A stretch of 64,000 nt of DNA from Solirubrobacteraceae bacterium (GTDB lineage Bacteria; Actinomycetota; Thermoleophilia; Solirubrobacterales; Solirubrobacteraceae): contig JALNWQ010000001.1 in the NCBI GenBank assembly GCA_023230855.1, positions 1-64,000 on the forward strand, given 5' to 3'. Shown piece by piece: positions 1 through 8,030 of the stretch. Below the pieces are notes generated by a model. That model searched no databases. It saw only the letters and a list, made by a program, of their open reading frames with translations, and was not told where the DNA came from. The position numbers were made by a program, and so were the translations under genes. Each line of letters opens with the position of its first letter. Position 1 is the stretch's first letter.

Positions 1-65
1 ATCCGGCGACCGCGCACCGGCCCGCAAGCCGACCGCCCCGACGATCGACGCTGCCCGCGGCCTGA

Positions 66-299
66 CAACGACCGAACCCGCGGCGAATCGACCCGAACCG
101 GCGACTACTCAGGAATCACGGTCTGATCGCCGGCAAGTTCTTCCAATGGACCCTCTCGGTGTTCAAGTACTACGACAGTGCCGGCGCCTGGCCCAGAGGT
201 GAGTTGACGTTCGGCATTCCGACCCTGACCCTGGGCCAGGGCAAGGACCCGGTCGTCCGGCGGGAGCCCGGTTGCACCGCGAACGGCGCGAACCGATGA
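66..299 (+). pseudogene. 3' remnant of an mceE-like gene
   Basis: The reading frame ending at the TGA of 297-299 encodes a tail with KFFQWTLSVFKYYDSAGAWP. This closely matches the C-terminal end of the fifth Mce protein of the complete operon further on (KFFQWTPSVLKYYDSGGAYP, near 22345). The match extends upstream to about base 90. An in-frame TGA at 63-65 then closes the frame, and no other frame upstream gives a convincing Mce sequence. The gene is therefore either disrupted or carries a sequencing error, and its 5' part lies outside the window. Its stop overlaps the next start (ATGA), as in an intact mce operon. The homology is clear from direct comparison; whether it is a true pseudogene is not. 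Confidence 0.6.
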
Positions 300-1649
300 A
301 GATCGAGCATCGACTCGGCAAGATGCTGATGATCGCGTTGTTCACCGCGGTCTGTCTCCTCATCTTCGCGTGGTTGTTCGGCAAGGCCGGCGGCACGCTC
401 CCTGGCGGTCCCGAGCGGATCAGGGCGCAGGCACTCGTGCCTACCGCATTCCAGCTCGTCCCCAATGCTGACGTCCGGCGTGCCGGAGTCACGATCGGCA
501 AGGTTGCGTCGGTTGACAACCGTGGGTCTCTTGGGCTCGTCAGCTTCGACGTTGATGCCCATCAGGGGCCGATCTACCGCAACGCGACGGTGAGGATCCG
601 AACCAAGACGGTCGTTGGCGAGAACTACATCGACATCGATCCCGGGGATCGACGGGCGGGCAAGCTGCCGGAAGGTGGCACGCTACCCGTCACCCAGGCC
701 GGCGAAGCCGTGCAGCTCGACGAGGTCCTGTCCGGGCTCGATGCACCCACGCGGGCGGAAGTCCAACGGAACCTCTCGGCGATCGGCGGAGGCCTGGAGG
801 ACCGTGGCCCCCAGCTCAATCGGTTGTTTGGCGAGCTGCCCAAGGTCTTCGACCGGGTGACCGCCCTCGACGACGTCCTGCGACACCAACGGCCGCAGCT
901 CGCGCGTCTCGTCGACCAGACGGGTGACGTCATGCAGGCGTTCGCCAACCGCACCGCCGACGTGAGGTCGCTAGCGATCCACGGTGAAGCGACCGCCGCG
1001 GCTGCGGCGTCTCGTGACGAACGCATCAAGAGTGCATTTGCGGAGCTTCCCGCCACTCTACGGCAGGTGCGCCGGACGACGACACGCCTCGGCGAGGTGG
1101 CCCGAGGAAACACCGCAGTGGTCGCAGATCTCGCGTCCGCGATGACGTCAATCTCCCCGGTGACGCGTCGTCTCGAACGGTCCGCACGCGCGGGCCGCCG
1201 AATCGTCGAGATTCTCCCGTCCTTGTCGGAACGGGCCGATCCGATGCTCCACCGCCTCACGCGCTTCGCGCCCGAGGCGGCGAAGATCGTGCCGCCCGCC
1301 GACGAGTTGCTACGTCAGGCGAACCCGCTGCTGACCTACCTCAAGCCCTACTCGCGGGAGCTCGGCACGATGTTCGCCAACCTGGGATCGGCCGCGGACA
1401 CCACCGATGCGACCGGTCACCTCGGCCGCATCATGGTCATGGTCGGTTCGAGGACGGTCAATGGGTTGCCCAAGGAGGTGTACGACGCGCTGGACTTCCT
1501 TCTGGGCGTGGGGGGGCATTGCGGAAGCGCTGGAGATGAACTTCAACGCCTATCCGGATCCCGGGATGCGCCGACGGCCCGGAGCGCTCGCGAATCGGCC
1601 TCCCTCGATCGATGCGGATCCCACCGCGATCGGATCGTCGTCGCGATGA
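296..1649 (+). pseudogene. MceF-like substrate-binding protein, one-base frameshift
   Basis: Mce proteins are anchored by one N-terminal helix and form a periplasmic tunnel that carries lipids to a YrbE permease. This gene starts at ATG 296 (MKIEHRLGKM), has a membrane helix at about residues 10-30, an MCE domain to about residue 120 and a long helical tail. It is a close paralogue of the sixth Mce protein of the main operon (22504-23847). Near base 1514 the similarity leaves the starting frame and continues in the +1 frame (MNFNAYPDPG, matching LNSYPVPG), which ends at TGA 1647-1649. Removing one G from the seven-G run at 1510-1516 restores a single frame of about 450 codons, the paralogue's length. 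Uncorrected, the frame runs on into the next gene and looks like a 754-residue fusion. A sequencing error and a real mutation are both possible. Confidence 0.8.
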
Positions 1650-2557
1650 GCGTCGAGGGCGGCAGCTCCCCCCTCGCGTACGCTCGTGTCACGATCGACC
1701 GACCGATCCCGGTCGGTGCGGGCCACTATGTCATCGGCGTCGAGCCGCCCGGAGAGTCGGACCGGCTCACCGGTATCACCAGGACCGAGGCGTCCACGGA
1801 CGTCTTGGTGGTGGAGCACGAGCGTGCGCCCGGCATCGGCTGCGCTGCCACATTGATTCGCGCGAGCGAGCCGTTGACCTCGACGGAGGTCGAACGACAG
1901 CTCCGTGCCTGGCGAGATGAGGGCGTTCAGGCGGAGCGGTGGGTCGGGGCGCTTCTCGCGACGATCAACCAGGCGGTGCGAGCGCTGCGTCTTACCCATC
2001 GTGATCCTTACGCCATCGAGGTCACCATAGACGACCTTGATGCCGCTGTCGTGGGGTGCGCCGAGGGCAGGGTCCTCACCGCGGGTGGTTCGGGAGACGA
2101 GGTTGACGTCCTCCGCGGCAAGAAGCGACGTCGACGCAGCATCACCCAGCGGGCTCGTCCGGGCGAGATCGTCGCGAGGGCACTGGCCGGCACTTTGCCG
2201 ATGCGCGAGGGCGAGGAGCTGATCTCCTTCGCGGTGCGCGAGGCGAACCATGGCCGATTGCGGTCTGCCGCGGCGGCAATCGAGGCATCTCGTCGGCTGC
2301 TGGCCGAGGTGATCGACCTCCCGGGCGATACCTGGTCGGCGCCCGGCCTGGAAGCCGACACGGTGCTTGCCGCGTGCGAGGCAGTGCAGGAGCGGCTTGA
2401 TCGCTGGAGGGAAGGCGACGCCACTCTCCAAGCGCGCCCCGTGGCCGGTGGTGCGGGACGCGGGGCACGCCCGGTGCCGTCGACGGGCACGCCGACATCT
2501 CACGCCGGCACCAAGGACGTGGTAGAACAGAATAATGGCACGCAGTGCTACCGATAA
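1646..2557 (+). CDS. mce-operon-associated protein of unknown function, copy 1
   Basis: The start is ATG 1646, overlapping the restored stop of the preceding mceF-like gene by four bases; the product is about 303 residues. It is a paralogue of the gene that follows the last mce gene of the other operon (23872-24693). The copies share an opening segment (YARVTIDRPIPVG versus YSRIVVPRSIGV) and a central block (INQAVRALRLTHRDPYAIEV versus VNRAIRAYRLGSGDAYALEV). No signal peptide, membrane helix or known catalytic motif is visible, so it is probably cytoplasmic. The C-terminal 40 residues are low-complexity. The same position behind two mceF genes suggests a role tied to the Mce transporter, for example as a cytoplasmic accessory factor. 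That role is inferred, and no family was recognised. Confidence 0.75.
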   Translation: MSVEGGSSPLAYARVTIDRPIPVGAGHYVIGVEPPGESDRLTGITRTEASTDVLVVEHERAPGIGCAATLIRASEPLTSTEVERQLRAWRDEGVQAERWVGALLATINQAVRALRLTHRDPYAIEVTIDDLDAAVVGCAEGRVLTAGGSGDEVDVLRGKKRRRRSITQRARPGEIVARALAGTLPMREGEELISFAVREANHGRLRSAAAAIEASRRLLAEVIDLPGDTWSAPGLEADTVLAACEAVQERLDRWREGDATLQARPVAGGAGRGARPVPSTGTPTSHAGTKDVVEQNNGTQCYR

Positions 2558-2562
2558 GGAGA
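2557..2562 (+). promoter_or_regulatory. Ribosome binding site of mftA, fused to upstream stop codon
   Basis: AAGGAG lies five bases before ATG 2568 and shares its first A with the TAA stop of the preceding gene. It decides the mftA start over the in-frame upstream ATG at 2535, which lies inside the preceding gene and has no such site. Confidence 0.7.
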
Positions 2563-2567
2563 TCGTC

Positions 2568-2720
2568 ATGGTTGAGATGGAGAACCCCACAAGCGGCTCC
2601 GACGACGAGTCCGTCGGTCAGGTCAAGGGCACGGCCCCCGACGCCCCCGCCGCCGCGCTCGTCGAGGAGGACCTGCTCGTCGAGGACGTGTCGATCGACG
2701 GCATGTGCGGGGTGTACTAG
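2568..2720 (+). CDS. mftA: Mycofactocin precursor peptide MftA
   Basis: This 50-residue ribosomal peptide is the precursor of the redox cofactor mycofactocin. It has an acidic leader (VEEDLLVEDV) and ends in the family core IDGMCGVY. The last two residues, Val49 and Tyr50, are decarboxylated and cross-linked by MftC and become the cofactor. The start is ATG 2568, set by the AAGGAG at 2557-2562. It is the first gene of a tightly packed mftABCDEFG operon; mftB starts three bases after its stop. Only 10 bases separate it from the mce-associated gene upstream, so it may be read through from the mce promoter. The core sequence and the neighbours make this identification essentially certain. Confidence 0.97.
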   Translation: MVEMENPTSGSDDESVGQVKGTAPDAPAAALVEEDLLVEDVSIDGMCGVY

Positions 2721-2723
2721 CCC

Positions 2724-3065
2724 GTGCTCGGCACGACCTCCACGTCCGCCGGTCCCGCCGGCCACGACGCCGGTGACGCCGCGGCGGACGCGGTGGTCGG
2801 CCTCGACGACCCGTGGACGCTGCACCCGCAGGTCGCGCTGCGACCGGAGCGGTTCGGGGCGCTGGCCTACCACTTCGGCACCCGTCGGCTGTCGTTCCTC
2901 AAGAGCCCGCGACTGCTGCTCGTCGTGCGGGCGCTGGGCGACGCCCCCACGGTCCGCGACGCCTGTCGCACGGCCGGGATCGACGCGCGCGAGCTGCCGG
3001 CCTACCGCCGCGCGCTCGACACGCTCGCCCGCACCGACATGATCGTTCCGCGGAGCCACCGATGA
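2724..3065 (+). CDS. mftB: Mycofactocin peptide chaperone MftB
   Basis: MftB is a small PqqD-like RiPP recognition protein that binds the MftA leader and presents the peptide to MftC. The product has 113 residues from GTG 2724. The family body starts around residue 30 (LHPQVALRPERFGALAYHF, then FLKSPRLLLVV) and forms a compact winged-helix-like fold. The first 30 residues are an Ala/Asp-rich extension, so the true start could be slightly downstream, but no better ribosome site was seen. Its TGA overlaps the mftC start (ATGA, 3062-3065), consistent with translational coupling to its partner enzyme. Confidence 0.93.
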   Translation: MLGTTSTSAGPAGHDAGDAAADAVVGLDDPWTLHPQVALRPERFGALAYHFGTRRLSFLKSPRLLLVVRALGDAPTVRDACRTAGIDARELPAYRRALDTLARTDMIVPRSHR

Positions 3066-4531
3066 CCTTGCGCCACGACCGCACCGTCCTGGTGGGCCAC
3101 GACACGGTCCGTCCGGCTCCGGCGGAGCGCCCGATCGGGCGTCTCGTCGACGAGTTCGAGTCGGGGCTCGACGCGCCGATCTGCCTGACGTGGGAGCTGA
3201 CCTACGCCTGCAACCTCGCCTGCGTGCACTGCCTGTCCTCGTCGGGTCGGCGCGACCCGCGCGAGCTGTCGACCGCGGAGTGCAAGGCGGTGATCGACGA
3301 GCTCGAGCGGATGCAGGTCTTCTACGTCAACATCGGCGGCGGCGAGCCGACGGTCCGCAGGGACTTCTGGGAGCTCGTCGACTACGCGACCGCCCACCGG
3401 GTCGGGGTGAAGTTCTCGACGAACGGGTCGCGGATCGACGCCGACGTCGCCCGCCGGCTGGCGGCCAGCGACTACGTCGACGTGCAGATCTCGCTCGACG
3501 GCGCGACCGCCGACGTCAACGACCCCGTCCGCGGACCGGGCACGTTCGACACCGCGATGACGGCGATGGGGCACCTGCGCAACGCCGGGTTCTCCGGGTT
3601 CAAGCTCTCCGTCGTCTGCACCCGTCACAACATCCCGCAGCTCGACGCGTTCAAGGCGATCGCCGACGCGTACGGCGCGCAGCTGCGCCTCACCCGCCTG
3701 CGGCCGTCCGGTCGCGGCGCGGACACGTGGGACGAGCTGCACCCGTTGCCCCACCAGCAGCGCGAGCTCTACGACTGGCTCGTCGCCCACGGCGAGGACG
3801 TGCTGACCGGCGACTCGTTCTTCCACCTCGCCGCCTACGGCGACGCGCTGCCGGGGCTCAACCTCTGCGGCGCCGGACGGGTCGTGTGCCTCATCGACCC
3901 GGTCGGCGACGTCTACGCCTGCCCGTTCGCGATCCACGACGAGTTCCTCGCCGGCAACGTCCGCGCCGACGGCGGGTTCGCCACGGTGTGGCGCGACGCG
4001 GAGCTCTTCCGCGAGCTGCGCGCCCCGCAGTCCCCCGGTGCGTGCGGGTCGTGCACGTTCTACGACGCCTGCCGCGGCGGGTGCATGGCGGCGAAGTTCT
4101 TCACCGGCCTGCCGATGGACGGCCCCGACCCCGAGTGCGTCCTGGGCCACGGCGAGGAGCTGCTGCAGCAGCGCGGCGACGCCCTGCTGCCCAGGCCGTC
4201 GGTCGACCGGTCCAGGCGACGGTCCCGGCGTCAGATCGCCGCGGACGCCGCGCGGACCGACACGACGGGCGGACCTGTCGGGTCGGCGGCGGACGGTCGC
4301 GATCGACCCGTCGTCGACGCGCCCGGGTTCGATCTGCGCGAGATCGCGCGGATGCCCGACCGGGCGTGCGACGAGCATCCCCTCGGCCGGTTCGCGCCGG
4401 TCCCGCCGGCCGGTGACGAGGGACCCGACGGACCGGACCTGCTCGCGGTCGCCGTCCACCACCCCGTCGACCCGGTCCCCGTCGCCGCAGCCCCCGGCGT
4501 CACGGCGCCCGCTCGCGCCGGGGAGGCCTGA
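3062..4531 (+). CDS. mftC: Mycofactocin radical SAM maturase MftC
   Basis: MftC is a radical S-adenosylmethionine enzyme that oxidatively decarboxylates the C-terminal Tyr of MftA and then forms a C-C bond to the neighbouring Val. The radical SAM cluster motif CNLACVHC (CX3CX2C) is at residues 50-57, followed by a glycine-rich SAM site (NIGGGEP). A SPASM domain with auxiliary Fe-S ligands lies at about 270-345 (LCGAG, then CGSCTFYDACRGGC). The product has 489 residues, roughly 80-100 more than I expect for mycobacterial MftC. The excess is a C-terminal tail after about residue 375, containing a conserved-looking stretch (FDLREIARMPDRACDEHPL). The start is ATG 3062, overlapping the mftB stop. 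The identification is secure; the function of the tail is unknown. Confidence 0.96.
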   Translation: MTLRHDRTVLVGHDTVRPAPAERPIGRLVDEFESGLDAPICLTWELTYACNLACVHCLSSSGRRDPRELSTAECKAVIDELERMQVFYVNIGGGEPTVRRDFWELVDYATAHRVGVKFSTNGSRIDADVARRLAASDYVDVQISLDGATADVNDPVRGPGTFDTAMTAMGHLRNAGFSGFKLSVVCTRHNIPQLDAFKAIADAYGAQLRLTRLRPSGRGADTWDELHPLPHQQRELYDWLVAHGEDVLTGDSFFHLAAYGDALPGLNLCGAGRVVCLIDPVGDVYACPFAIHDEFLAGNVRADGGFATVWRDAELFRELRAPQSPGACGSCTFYDACRGGCMAAKFFTGLPMDGPDPECVLGHGEELLQQRGDALLPRPSVDRSRRRSRRQIAADAARTDTTGGPVGSAADGRDRPVVDAPGFDLREIARMPDRACDEHPLGRFAPVPPAGDEGPDGPDLLAVAVHHPVDPVPVAAAPGVTAPARAGEA

Positions 4532-4532
4532 C

Positions 4533-5732
4533 GTGGCCAGCACGAAGGCGTGGTTCGAGTCCGTCGCCGAGGCCCGGCGCCGGGCCCGCAAGCGGCTGCC
4601 GTCGTCGGTCTACGGGGCGCTCGTCGCCGGGGCCGAGGCGAGCACGACGCTCGCCGGCAACGTCGCGGCGTTCGAGCGGCTCGGGCTCGTCCCCCGGATC
4701 GCGACCGGTCTCGGCGCGGGACGCGACCTGGCGACGACCGTCATGGGGCAGGAGATCGCCTTCCCCGTGATCGTGTCCCCGACCGGCGTGCAGGCGGTGC
4801 ACCCCGACGGCGAGGTCGCCGTCGCCCGCGCGGCCGCCGCCGCGGGGATCGCCGCCGGGCTCAGCTCGTTCGCGTCCAAGCCGCTCGACGCGGTCGTCGC
4901 GGCCAACCCGGCGACGTTCTTCCAGGCGTACTGGATGGGCTCGCGCGACCGGATCGTCCAGATCCTCGAGCACGCCCGCGCCGGGGGCGCCAAGGGCCTC
5001 ATCCTCACGCTCGACTGGACGTTCGGCCATCGGCGCGACGACGGATCGCCGGAGATCCCGCAGCGGATCGACCTGCGGACCGCGGTGCGGATGGCACCAC
5101 AGGCGTTGCGCCGCCCGCGCTGGGTCCGCACCTGGGCGCGCGCCGGCGGCCTGCCCGACCTCACCGTCCCGAACATGGCGGCTCCGGGAGGGCCCGCGCC
5201 CGGGTTCTTCGACGCCTACGGCGAGTGGATGACGACCCCGCCACCGACCTGGGACGACATCGCCTGGATGCGACGGCAGTGGGACGGCCCGTTCATGGTC
5301 AAGGGCGTCGCGCACCCCGACGACGCCCGCGCCGCGGTCCACGCCGGCGCGACCGCGATCTCGGTCTCCAACCACGGCGGCAACAACGTCGACACGACCC
5401 CCGCGACGATCCGGTTGCTGCCGGGGATCGTCGACGCCGTCGGCGACGAGGTCGAGGTGCTCCTCGACGGTGGCGTGCGCCGCGGGAGCGACGTCGTGAA
5501 GGCCGTGGCGCTCGGCGCGCGGGCGGTGCTCGTCGGTCGCGCCCCGCTGTGGGGCCTGGCGGCGGGTGGCGAGGCCGGCGTCGCGAACGTCCTCGAGATC
5601 CTGCGGGCGGGGATCGACGAGACCCTCGTCGGCCTGGGCCGCGCGTCGATCGGCGACCTGCGCCGCGACGACGTCGTCGTGCCGCCGGGGTTCGTCCACG
5701 GAGCGACGGCGGTCGTCGGGAGCGCCGCGTGA
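4533..5732 (+). CDS. mftD: FMN-dependent dehydrogenase MftD
   Basis: MftD belongs to the FMN alpha-hydroxy-acid dehydrogenase family. In the pathway it oxidatively deaminates AHDP, the Val-Tyr lactam released from MftA, to pre-mycofactocin. The product has 399 residues from GTG 4533, with GGGAGG at 4521-4526 as ribosome site. Visible are FMN-barrel features (SPTGVQAVHPDGE near the N-terminus, then KGVAHPDDA), the active-site segment SNHGGNNVDTTPA and the phosphate loop DGGVRRGSDV. The NN in place of the RQ usual in lactate and glycolate oxidases (SNHGGRQLD) is what I expect of MftD. It sits one base after the mftC stop, within the operon. Confidence 0.95.
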   Translation: MASTKAWFESVAEARRRARKRLPSSVYGALVAGAEASTTLAGNVAAFERLGLVPRIATGLGAGRDLATTVMGQEIAFPVIVSPTGVQAVHPDGEVAVARAAAAAGIAAGLSSFASKPLDAVVAANPATFFQAYWMGSRDRIVQILEHARAGGAKGLILTLDWTFGHRRDDGSPEIPQRIDLRTAVRMAPQALRRPRWVRTWARAGGLPDLTVPNMAAPGGPAPGFFDAYGEWMTTPPPTWDDIAWMRRQWDGPFMVKGVAHPDDARAAVHAGATAISVSNHGGNNVDTTPATIRLLPGIVDAVGDEVEVLLDGGVRRGSDVVKAVALGARAVLVGRAPLWGLAAGGEAGVANVLEILRAGIDETLVGLGRASIGDLRRDDVVVPPGFVHGATAVVGSAA

Positions 5733-5775
5733 TCGTCCGGGGCCGTCGCGGCGCACCCCGCGTGGGAGTCCGGCG

Positions 5776-6450
5776 ATGAGCGCCGCCTCGTTGGGCGACC
5801 GGACGTCGCCCGAGGCGGCCGCGGCCGCCGACCGCGTGCTCGTCGTGCCGGTCGGGGCGACCGAGCAGCACGGTCCACACCTGCCGCTGTCGACCGACAC
5901 CGACCTGGCCGTCGCGCTCGCCGACGCGGTCGCCCGGGGCCGGGACGACGTCGTCGTGGCTCCCGCGGTCGCCTACGGGTCCAGCGGCGAGCACCAGGCG
6001 TTCTCCGGCACGCTGTCGATCGGCCGCGACGCGCTGCTCCTGCTCCTCGTCGAGCTCGTCCGGTCGGCGACCGAGACGTTCGGCCGCGTGCTGCTCGTGT
6101 CGACCCACGGCGGCAACGCCGCGCCGGTCCGGGACGCGGTCGCGCTGCTGCGGGACGAGGGTCGCGACGTCCGGGCCTGGAGCCCCGAGTGGGGTGGCGA
6201 CGCCCACGCCGGGCACGTCGAGACGTCGCTCGTCCTCGCGCTGACGCCGGACCGGGTCCGTGGCGGCGGGCCGGTCGGCGACCGGCGGCCGTTGCGCGAC
6301 GTGCTGCCCGAGCTGCGGCGTGGCGGCGTGGCCGCCGTGAGCGCCAACGGGGTGCTGGGCGACGCCACGACCGCCCACCTCGACGCCGGGCGGACGCTGC
6401 TGCGCCGCGCGACCGCGGACCTCGACCGCACGATCGCGCGCTGGGGATGA
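5776..6450 (+). CDS. mftE: Creatininase-family peptidase MftE
   Basis: MftE is a metal-dependent hydrolase that cleaves the modified C-terminal Val-Tyr unit from the MftA peptide, releasing AHDP. The product has 224 residues, typical for this subfamily. Metal-ligand motifs of the creatininase fold are present: GATEQHGPHLPLSTDTD near residues 28-44, GSSGEHQAFSGTL, STHGGN and HAGHVETS. The start is ATG 5776, 43 bases after mftD; no earlier start in this frame keeps the family N-terminus. The stop overlaps the mftF start (ATGA at 6447-6450). Confidence 0.95.
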   Translation: MSAASLGDRTSPEAAAAADRVLVVPVGATEQHGPHLPLSTDTDLAVALADAVARGRDDVVVAPAVAYGSSGEHQAFSGTLSIGRDALLLLLVELVRSATETFGRVLLVSTHGGNAAPVRDAVALLRDEGRDVRAWSPEWGGDAHAGHVETSLVLALTPDRVRGGGPVGDRRPLRDVLPELRRGGVAAVSANGVLGDATTAHLDAGRTLLRRATADLDRTIARWG

Positions 6451-8030
6451 CCCGCCCCCCGCTGCCGGTGGGCTTCGGCCTGCGGCTCGACGGGACGGTC
6501 CGGCGGTACCGCGGCGGCGCCGTCCTGGCCGGAGGCCGGCCCCGCCGCGTGGTCCGGCTGACGCCCGCCGGCGCGCGGGCGGTCGACGCGCTGCTCGCCG
6601 GGGCCGACGTGGGCGCGGCGGCTCGCGCCCTGGGCCGGCGGCTCGTGGACGCCGGGATCGCCCACCCCGTGCCCCCGGCTCCCGGTCCCGGGCCGGCGTC
6701 CCCGTCCCGCGGGGCGCCCCCGGCGTCCGACGTCACCGTCGTCGTGCCGGTGCGCGACCGTCCCGCGGAGCTCGCCCGGTGCCTGGCGTCGCTCGGCGGC
6801 GACGCGCCCGTGCTCGTCGTCGACGACGGCTCGCGCGACCCGGCCGCGATCGCCGCGGTCGTCCGCGCGGGCGGCGCCCGGCTCGTGCGGCGTGCGCGGA
6901 GCGGCGGGCCGGCGGTCGCCCGCAACGACGGCCTGGCCCGGGTCCGCACCCCGGTCGTGGCGTTCGTCGACAGCGACTGCGAGGCGCCGCCGCGCTGGAT
7001 CGATCCGCTGTTGGCGCACCTCGCCGATCCGGAGGTGGCCGCCGTCGCGCCGCGCGTCCGCGGCGTCGCCGGGCCGGGGGCGGCGGGACGGTGGGCGGCG
7101 GCCCGCTCGCCGCTCGACCTGGGGCCGCGTCCCGGCGCGGTGGCTCCCGGTCGTCCGTGCGCGTACGTGCCGACCGCCGCGCTCGTCGTCCGGATGGCCG
7201 CGCTCGTCGGGATCGCCGGACCGTCGGGCGCGCCGTTCGATCCGGCCCTGCGCCACGGCGAGGACGTCGACCTCGTCTGGCGCCTGCACGACGCCGGGCA
7301 CGTCGTCCGCTACGAGCCGACCGTCGTCGTCGGCCACCACGAGCCGTCGCGGTGGAGGCCGTTCCTCCGGCGGCGGTTCGACTACGGCGCGTCCGCGGGA
7401 CCGCTCGCGCGGCGCCACGGCGCGCGCCTCGCCCCGGCGGTCCTGCCTCCCGGCGCGCTGCTGCCGACGGTCGCGCTCGTCGCCGGCCGGCCACGGCTCG
7501 CGGCCGCCGGGCTCGTCGTGCGGACGGCGCTCGTCGGTCGTCGGCTCGCGCGCGCCGGGGCCCCGCCGCACGTCGCCCCCGCGTGGGCGGCGCACGGCGC
7601 GTGGCAGGCCGCCGACGGCGCCTGCCGGGCGACGACGATGCTCGCCCCGCTCCCGCTCGTCGGCGCCCTGGCCCTGCGCGCCGCCGCGGTCGCGCTGCGC
7701 CGCGGGCCCGACCCCGCCCGGACCGGACCGCGGCGCGGATCCGCGTCCGCCGGGCCCCGACTCCGGCGCGGCGCCGGTTCGGACCCGGCCGGCGGACGAC
7801 CGCGGTGGCCCGTTCGCGCGGCACGGATCGTCGGCGTCCTCGCCGTCACACGGTGGGCGCGGGCCCGGGCCGACGGCGCCACCGGGGGGCTCGACCCGAT
7901 CCGGTGGACCCTGGCCGGCCTGGTCGACGACGCCGCCTACGGCGCGGGGGTCTGGGTCGGGGCGGTGCGCGCCCGCGCGCCGCGGGCGCTGCTGCCGACG
8001 CTCGGCCGCGCCCCGGGGGGCCGGTCGTGA
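6447..8030 (+). CDS. mftF: Mycofactocin glycosyltransferase MftF
   Basis: MftF is a family-2 glycosyltransferase that attaches a beta-1,4-glucose chain to the pre-mycofactocin head. The product has 527 residues. An N-terminal segment of about 80 residues precedes a GT-A domain starting at DVTVVVPVRDRP. It carries VVDDGSRD, a DXD-type metal site (VDSDCE) and a GEDVDLVWRL catalytic-region motif. The C-terminal third is rich in Ala/Leu hydrophobic stretches (around VLPPGALLPTVALVAG), suggesting membrane association. Start ATG 6447 overlaps mftE, and the stop overlaps mftG. Confidence 0.94.
   Translation: MTRPPLPVGFGLRLDGTVRRYRGGAVLAGGRPRRVVRLTPAGARAVDALLAGADVGAAARALGRRLVDAGIAHPVPPAPGPGPASPSRGAPPASDVTVVVPVRDRPAELARCLASLGGDAPVLVVDDGSRDPAAIAAVVRAGGARLVRRARSGGPAVARNDGLARVRTPVVAFVDSDCEAPPRWIDPLLAHLADPEVAAVAPRVRGVAGPGAAGRWAAARSPLDLGPRPGAVAPGRPCAYVPTAALVVRMAALVGIAGPSGAPFDPALRHGEDVDLVWRLHDAGHVVRYEPTVVVGHHEPSRWRPFLRRRFDYGASAGPLARRHGARLAPAVLPPGALLPTVALVAGRPRLAAAGLVVRTALVGRRLARAGAPPHVAPAWAAHGAWQAADGACRATTMLAPLPLVGALALRAAAVALRRGPDPARTGPRRGSASAGPRLRRGAGSDPAGGRPRWPVRAARIVGVLAVTRWARARADGATGGLDPIRWTLAGLVDDAAYGAGVWVGAVRARAPRALLPTLGRAPGGRS

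Noticed and set aside
272..2557. Single 761-residue open frame read as an Mce fusion protein
   Set aside because: Alignment with the two separate paralogues at 22504 and 23872 shows a frameshift at the G run and a second start at 1646, so this is two genes.
2142..3059. Long minus-strand frames over the mft and mce genes
   Set aside because: Their translations are Arg/Pro/Ala-rich shadows with no domain signal, as expected opposite GC-rich genes.
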